Shown: positions 58,995-64,000 of the stretch, one piece after another
Layout of the letters: each line of letters starts with the position of its first letter
Numbering within the stretch: position 1 is the first letter of the stretch
The notes under the pieces: generated by a model
What the model was told of the DNA's origin: nothing
Seen by the model: only the letters and a program-made list of their open reading frames with translations
Databases searched by the model: none
Translations under genes and position numbers: made by a program
NCBI GenBank assembly: GCA_020536535.1
Contig: JAHLWZ010000508.1
Coordinates: forward strand, 1,189 to 65,188
Direction: 5' to 3'
Origin: Pelomyxa schiedti
Taxonomy: Eukaryota > Evosea > Pelobiontida > Pelomyxidae
DNA length: 64,000 nucleotides

Positions 58995-59952
58995 ATGCCG
59001 ATCATATACGGGGTTGTGGCGAGAGGGAACTCCGTTCTTGCGGAGTTCACCCCAAACACAGGTAACTTTGCTGGCGTGTCAAGGCGCATTCTGGAAAAAA
59101 TTCCACAGACTGACTGCAAAATGACCTACACATACGACAAGTATGTGACTGTTATCCTTTTTCTGAAAACGGAATGAAAAATGAAACTTCGCCACGAATG
59201 CGATGCACCCTCTCACGATGAAAATGCACCAAACTGACCAAAAGCGCTGTGCTTTCAATTGTAGTTACAACTTCCATTATGAAGTGGATGACTCGTTGAC
59301 ATACTTGTGCATGTGTGAAAAGGACTTCTCTGTGAGGTCTTTTTTCAAATTACTTTGGATTCTCTTGTGATAATTGCGCAGGAAAGCATTTGGATTTCTC
59401 GATGATATCAAAAATAGGTTCAAGGCTACATATGGTGACAGGGGCAAGGTTGTACCTGCAGGTTCTATGAACTCGGAGTTTTCTCGTGTGCTGGCAAAGC
59501 AAATGGTTGAAACTTCCTTACCATTACACTCCATTTATTGCATGTAGGACTATTTTTCCAACGACCCCGGCGCTGACAAAATAAGCAAAGTCCGAGCCGA
59601 TGTTGCAGAAGTCCAGAAAGTTATGACGGAAAACATTGGTACCAAACTTCGTCCATATTATTTTTGTTTACTTGCCTTTAGAGCGCGTGCTTGACCGTGG
59701 GGAACGCATTGAACTTCTTGTGGACAAGACAGAGCACCTCCAAACAACAGCTCTTGGGTTCAAGAAGTCCTCCACACAACTCAAAAACAAAATGTGGTGG
59801 TTGAATGCCAAATTGATTGCTATCGGCGTAGCCATACTCCTCGTAAGTCCCCTTCTCCCGTAGTACTAGCCTCAAGCTTACCCAAACACAAGGTTTTGAT
59901 TTTGATTATCATCCTTGGAATTTGTGGAATAACTTTCTCCCGTTGTACTTAA
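58995..59952 (+). CDS. VAMP7-like longin-domain R-SNARE
   Basis: R-SNARE for endolysosomal or secretory vesicle fusion. ATG 58995 starts MPIIYGVVARGNSVLAEFTP, the longin first strand, then FAGVSRRILEKIPQTDCKMT and after an intron YNFHYEVDDSLTYLCMCEKD. The next exon is RKAFGFLDDIKNRFKATYGD (59381). The SNARE motif follows: SKVRADVAEVQKVMTENIE, then RVLDRGERIELLVDKTEHLQ (59682), with the zero-layer Arg in VLDRGERIELL. The tail reads FKKSSTQLKNKMWWLNAKL and a transmembrane helix AIGVAILL-VLILIIILGICG across the last intron (59840-59893), stop 59950-59952. Complete and typical in length (about 220 residues). Confidence 0.9.
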
Positions 59953-60148
59953 AATAAGACCTCATTTAACTCTATTGACTTTATGCCTTCCCTACAATTT
60001 ACTTTCTTTACCGAGAGACAAGTTTTTACTGTCACCTCCAAGGTTTGTATACAAACCAAGGAGGTAGTAATAAGTTAAGTTTGTTTTTTAAGTTAGAAAT
60101 ATAAGGGGTAAGTGTGATAGGTGTTAGTGTGTGAGTGACGTGGTGTTG

Positions 60149-62221
60149 TTACTCTTGTGACTTTTGTCTGATTGGAGGGAAGCATTCCCGGCTGTGCGTG
60201 AGCGGTGCTAGTGTTGTGGAGTACCTCAGTGTGTTGCTGGTAGGTGGTGATGAATAAAGTGATGGGAGTGCCGGAGATGTGGACCTCATTATGCCTGTTG
60301 ATGGTGACAGGCACGGTGATAGCACCTTTCCATTGGAATGTGGTGACAGGGTCGGTGACAGAGGCGTGGGCTTCTGGATGTAGGTGGGTGCGGGGAACAG
60401 TGACAGTGTGGCTGAGGTACTGAGGGAGGAAGCCGGTGGTTGTGGGGTGAGTTTGGGTGAGGCATGTGGCTTGTGGATGTGGTGCGGGAGTGGCTTTTCT
60501 GGTACCGGGGTCTGGATAGGTGCCTCTTCAAAGCGAGGGGAGAACGGTAACGGGGGTGATGATGGCCTGGAGATAGTTGGGGAAGCCGGTCTGTCGCCGC
60601 CGGAGGCGTAGAAGAATGGCTTGGGGTTTGGTGTAGAAATGGTGTGAGCAATGTGAAGTAGTGTGGGGCTGAGCACAACGCTGGAGTCCGATTTCGTGTC
60701 TGGGGAGCAAAGGTAGGAGCCGTCGTAAAACGGAGGTGGTGGTGGAGGGGGAGGGGTTCCAGGCAAAGTAGCGGAGCCAGCTGGTGTGTAGACTGCTTTT
60801 GAGCTCTCCGCAAAAGCTTTGGCATGTATTTTAGGAGTACCAGCCTTGGTTGGGTTATGGATGTTGACAGAGACATTTCCTGATGGACCAAAAACTGGTT
60901 CAACATCCTGAGAGTTGTTTCGAAACAGTGTTGCCTAATTTCAGTTATTAAATCTGGATTGCATGCTTCTCTAAAGTACCTCATCATCAGATAGACGGGA
61001 CCTCAGCTTGTTTATTACTTCTTCTGCTCTTTTGAGTTTCAGAAGTGCATCATCTCTTTCTAGTTGCACTACTATGAGCTCTAGAACGAAGTTTAATACA
61101 AAAAGCACAGGAACTTGGAGAGAACCTTCTCTATACGTCTGTAGAGTGCGCTCAAGGTTATCTATTGTTGAAGCCATCCTTTTTATTTTCTAAGGGTGGA
61201 CTTAAAAAATCTCATACAGATAGAAGAACCTACTTCCGAGTCTGCCTTCAGAAGTAATCGAGTCGAATGCTTGTCCGCGGCTTTTTCGTTTGTCCGTAAG
61301 TCTGGGGGGAGTGGAGGACTAGGACTGGGAGAGGGTGAAAGGAATTTTGAGGGTGCGGGCGGGAGATTCAAGTCATTAATAGACTTGCTCTTAGTCCGCG
61401 ACTGGAGGGGTTGGTGAGATTGTGAGGCAACTGGTGGTGCTGAAGAAGTGGAATGGTCATCAGGATCCAGAAAAAGGAGGTCAGGATCAAGGGGCGATAG
61501 TGTTGTTCCCATTCTGCCGCTGACGCCTGACATCTCGGCGCAGGCTTTTCCTATAACACAGCCAAGGTTATTAGTGCCGCCCTGAGCGCTATTACCGCTC
61601 CGACTTTTCCTTATCGAGAAAGGATCCTCCTCCTCATCTCTCTGAAAATATGTGAGTTAATCTTGCCAAAAAAAGAAAAGAGCTACATACAGAGCCAGAG
61701 ACAGGAGTTACTCCACCGAGTCCCCCAAGTGCCGTTGCAAAGCAGGCCCGCAGGCCCAGAGCAGTGTTACTGGTTGCAGCACGCGGGGATGCAATCGGAG
61801 GAGGATACACAGGGCCCTTTGACGGCTCGAATGTGGGCGACAGAAAGTTGCCGTGGGTCGCGATGCTGGTGCTATTATTGCTGTTGTTATTGTTGTTGGA
61901 ATGCCTCGACACGAACGGCGGCGACATAGACGACGCCGGCGACGCGGAGGGCGACGAGCTCGCGAGGGCGGGGCGCAGCGTGCACGGCGGCGACTCCACG
62001 AAGGCCTGGATGTTACTGTCGATGCTGCTGTTTTCGCGACGGCTCGCGGGCGAGAAGTCGCCGCACGCCGGAGCGTCGGCGCCAAAAAACGACGGCGCGA
62101 TGACAGGGGAGCCGGTCGGCGACGACGAAGGGCTGCTTGAGTGCGCTCTTTTGTGCTGTCGCGGAACGACCATAACGCTCGTCGTAGACGGATGCTTGCA
62201 TCCCACGCTCGTCTTCAGCAT
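60149..62221 (-). CDS. Ser/Pro-rich disordered protein with central coiled coil
   Basis: Starts MLKTSVGCKHPSTTSVMVVP (ATG 62221) in a GC-rich first exon full of Ser, Pro and Asn runs. Later exons carry DEEEDPFSIRKSRSGNSA (about 61630) and GTTLSPLDPDLLFLDPDDHS (61505). A likely coiled coil follows: ASTIDNLERTLQTYREGSLQ (61175) joined across an intron to LERDDALLKLKRAEEVINKL and RSRLSDDE (61065-60990). After that come GPSGNVSVNIHNPTKAG and more than 200 residues of Pro/Ser/Thr-rich sequence to the stop at 60149. The pattern suits a scaffold or cytoskeletal regulator. No family recognised. Confidence 0.6.
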
Positions 62222-62308
62222 TTTTATTTATTTCTTCTGTTGGTAGGTTGTTGGTTGACACAGAAGATCTCCGCACGCACAGCCACACGCTCTTGGTTTA
62301 AAATGCAG

Positions 62309-62656
62309 TTAATGAGTTGTCAATATTGACACCTGCGTTTGGGTTGGTCTAAACTCCAACACTCGAATTCGTGTTTTTCTGGTCTCGTTCAATGGGGTCA
62401 ATCTTACATTCAAAGGGAAAATTTCAAGGGAATTCGCTTGTATCAAATCAACGAGTTTCGGGTTTGTCGGTTCCGTGTCCGGCAGGTAACCTTTCATAAC
62501 CTCCTTCAAAGGGCGGCTGTTACCCCTTGTGCTTTTTTTGTTCCTTTGATTTTCCTTTAGTCGTTTTGTCACAGGGACTTCCCCCCTTTGTTCGATCACC
62601 ACAAGTGGTCGCAGACGGTAATCCTCTGGACCAACCCAAACAGCACACCACAACAT
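62309..62656 (-). CDS. Doubtful small open frame
   Basis: From ATG 62656 a 115-codon frame reads MLWCAVWVGPEDYRLRPLVV, then basic sequence and VDLIQANSLEIFPLNVRLTP. It lies between the end of family A copy 3 and the start of the Ser/Pro-rich gene on the same strand, a gap of about 520 bp. Composition is protein-like but nothing is recognised; it may be 3' or 5' untranslated sequence. Confidence 0.25.
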   Translation of the reverse strand: MLWCAVWVGPEDYRLRPLVVIEQRGEVPVTKRLKENQRNKKSTRGNSRPLKEVMKGYLPDTEPTNPKLVDLIQANSLEIFPLNVRLTPLNETRKTRIRVLEFRPTQTQVSILTTH

Positions 62657-62743
62657 TGTGCCACAGTAGAAAGCAAGGAACTGTGTCAGAAAAGTCAGCA
62701 CAACAGTACTTTCTGTTCTTGGAGAGTGAAAAGTGGCTTGGGA

Positions 62744-63892
62744 TCACAGTTTTGGTATGGCGAGGTGACCGATCACGACGCCCGTAATTGCCTCGTGGAG
62801 AGCAAACTTATTGATCGCTGAATTTGGTTCACTCTCCATTGGAATCACAAGTATCCCACAAGTGGAGTTCTTTGGCACTGCTTGACTTCGGCATTTCAGT
62901 GAACAACAAGGCCTGCCGATACTGGCGCCGTTGTACACCTTCAGGGTGTCAGTGTTGTGCATCACGGCAAAGTGCTCTGGGCCAACAGCTCCCACAATGA
63001 AGAACCCAGGGACCGGCCTGGGTTTTTCTGTTTTCGTGTTGAATACAGCAGCACCCGGGGAGTTGTGCAGAGTGAGCACTTCGTCGTTGCACGCAACGGC
63101 ATCAATTGGCCCAATTGCAACAGTGACAACTCTCACAACAACCAGCGATTTTTCGTTGAAACTGGCTTCCAAATCCACAAAAATAGCGCAGCCATTGTTT
63201 TCTTTCCTGAATCCAGCACCAAACCACACCAGCACAAATATATCATCACTTTGCTTGGAGAACACACCACACTGGGCAGAGTACTGTTTCAAAGGAAGAT
63301 ACACACAGGGCCCCTTAACTTCAGCACCGCCACAATTCAACTTCCACAGCACAATCTGGGAGTACAGCCCCATAACAAGCCACTTTGTATTGGAATGAAT
63401 CAACTTCCCAAAGAGATTCCCATCCCCCTGCATAATAGGGGCAACCACAGCTCCAGTGTGTGGATCAACAACATTCAATGTCAGACTCTCCCTCCTCCCA
63501 TACTTAGAATATCCAACATCCCACAGCGTTACAGTAAACAGCAACCTGCCATTCCACGTCCCATAAGTCTCAAGTACCTCGCCCAAATCCCTGTCATCGT
63601 CCCTCGTAACCACGCACGAGTGCACCACCCCCAGCGTAGGCGACACTCCCATAATTACTCGCAGGCAGTGCGACCCCACCCACATCGCCCTCAGATCTAC
63701 CCCAAACACACGCACCGACGACACGCACACTACCCACGCCCGCCCAAATTCGCACAACGCGGCGGTCGACGCCCTAAAAACAGCACGCAGGGAACTGCTG
63801 CCACCGCACCTGGCCAAACACCCACAACACAAAGCCACCCACTGCGATCGTGCCTCGATTACCGGAATCACCCTAGGCCTCCCAAGAGACAT
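62744..63892 (-). CDS. Family A protein, copy 3 (lineage-specific, intronless)
   Basis: Intronless 382-codon gene from ATG 63892: MSLGRPRVIPVIEARSQWVA, then CLARCGGSSSLRAVFRAS, GRAWVVCVSSVRVFGVDL and VIMGVSPTLGVVHSCVV. The middle and end match the decayed copy at 13516-14273 best: IFVDLEASFNEKSLVVVRVV, LTLHN, GAVGPEHFAVMHNTDTLKV and ALHEAITGVVIGHLAIPKL. The alternating strand pattern with about seven similar segments is propeller-like, but that is inference. Function unknown; no signal peptide or membrane helix. Confidence 0.65.
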   Translation of the reverse strand: MSLGRPRVIPVIEARSQWVALCCGCLARCGGSSSLRAVFRASTAALCEFGRAWVVCVSSVRVFGVDLRAMWVGSHCLRVIMGVSPTLGVVHSCVVTRDDDRDLGEVLETYGTWNGRLLFTVTLWDVGYSKYGRRESLTLNVVDPHTGAVVAPIMQGDGNLFGKLIHSNTKWLVMGLYSQIVLWKLNCGGAEVKGPCVYLPLKQYSAQCGVFSKQSDDIFVLVWFGAGFRKENNGCAIFVDLEASFNEKSLVVVRVVTVAIGPIDAVACNDEVLTLHNSPGAAVFNTKTEKPRPVPGFFIVGAVGPEHFAVMHNTDTLKVYNGASIGRPCCSLKCRSQAVPKNSTCGILVIPMESEPNSAINKFALHEAITGVVIGHLAIPKL

Positions 63893-64000
63893 TCCAAGAA
63901 AAAAAAAGCACTGTGATGAAAAAGTTTTTTTGTCTTGCTCCCATGATGTGGTGCCAACAAGGGTGTTGTTGGGTCAACCGGCAAAGTGAACTAGGTACCT
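63893..64000. other. Right edge, upstream of family A copy 3
   Basis: 108 bp upstream of the last gene, starting with a T/A-rich tract (63900-63930). Too short to interpret. Confidence 0.4.

Overview
This is nuclear DNA from a microbial eukaryote. Nearly every gene is broken by short GT..AG introns (mostly about 40-100 bp) that restore frame and family homology when removed. Genes lie on both strands with gaps of 50-500 bp. There are no operons, Shine-Dalgarno sites or recognisable tRNA/rRNA genes. The gene set (filamin-type repeats, TRPC4AP/TRUSS, NUB1, a VAMP7-like R-SNARE, an RBR ubiquitin ligase, a dCache plus phosphodiesterase receptor, and homopolymer or low-complexity first exons) suggests an amoebozoan. 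A Pelomyxa-like archamoeba is my best guess, but this is inference with no search behind it.

Layout. 1-6.7 kb: the 3' part of a TRPC4AP-like gene, then two unidentified minus-strand genes. 7.2-9.6 kb: a filamin-repeat protein without an actin-binding domain. 9.8-15.1 kb: a duplicated block in which an intronless lineage-specific gene (called family A here) faces GNAT acetyltransferase genes; three GNAT copies, one intact family A gene and one decayed family A copy are present. 15.3-18.1 kb: a protein kinase fused to Sel1 repeats. 18.4-20.1 kb: a probably degenerate dCache sensor/cyclic-nucleotide phosphodiesterase. 20.3-24.1 kb: a three-repeat protein with a macrodomain-like C-terminal region.

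24.3-40.8 kb: one very large gene for a two-module type I polyketide synthase, read as membrane anchor-FAAL-ACP-KS-AT-DH-KR-ACP-KS-AT-DH-ER-KR-ACP-TE. It appears to be a complete assembly line in one polypeptide: an activated fatty acid is loaded onto the first ACP, extended twice and released.

41.0-45.0 kb: phosphomannomutase and a Dus1-type tRNA-dihydrouridine synthase. 45.8-48.9 kb: a cysteine-motif protein of unknown function and a DUF1868/2H phosphoesterase-like protein. 49.2-52.9 kb: an ankyrin-RBR E3 ubiquitin ligase with a C-terminal CBM20-like starch/glycogen-binding module, an unusual architecture given that the RBR ligase HOIL-1 can ubiquitylate glucosaccharides. 53.1-55.5 kb: NUB1. 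55.7-57.3 kb: a DapB-like amine dehydrogenase with a possible organelle presequence. 57.4-64 kb: two more family A genes, the VAMP7-like SNARE and a Ser/Pro-rich coiled-coil protein.

The most interesting items are the FAAL-PKS, the RBR-CBM20 fusion, the duplicated family A/GNAT block and the repeat plus macrodomain-like protein. Splice sites were placed by eye from frame and homology; gene ends are firmer than individual exon borders.
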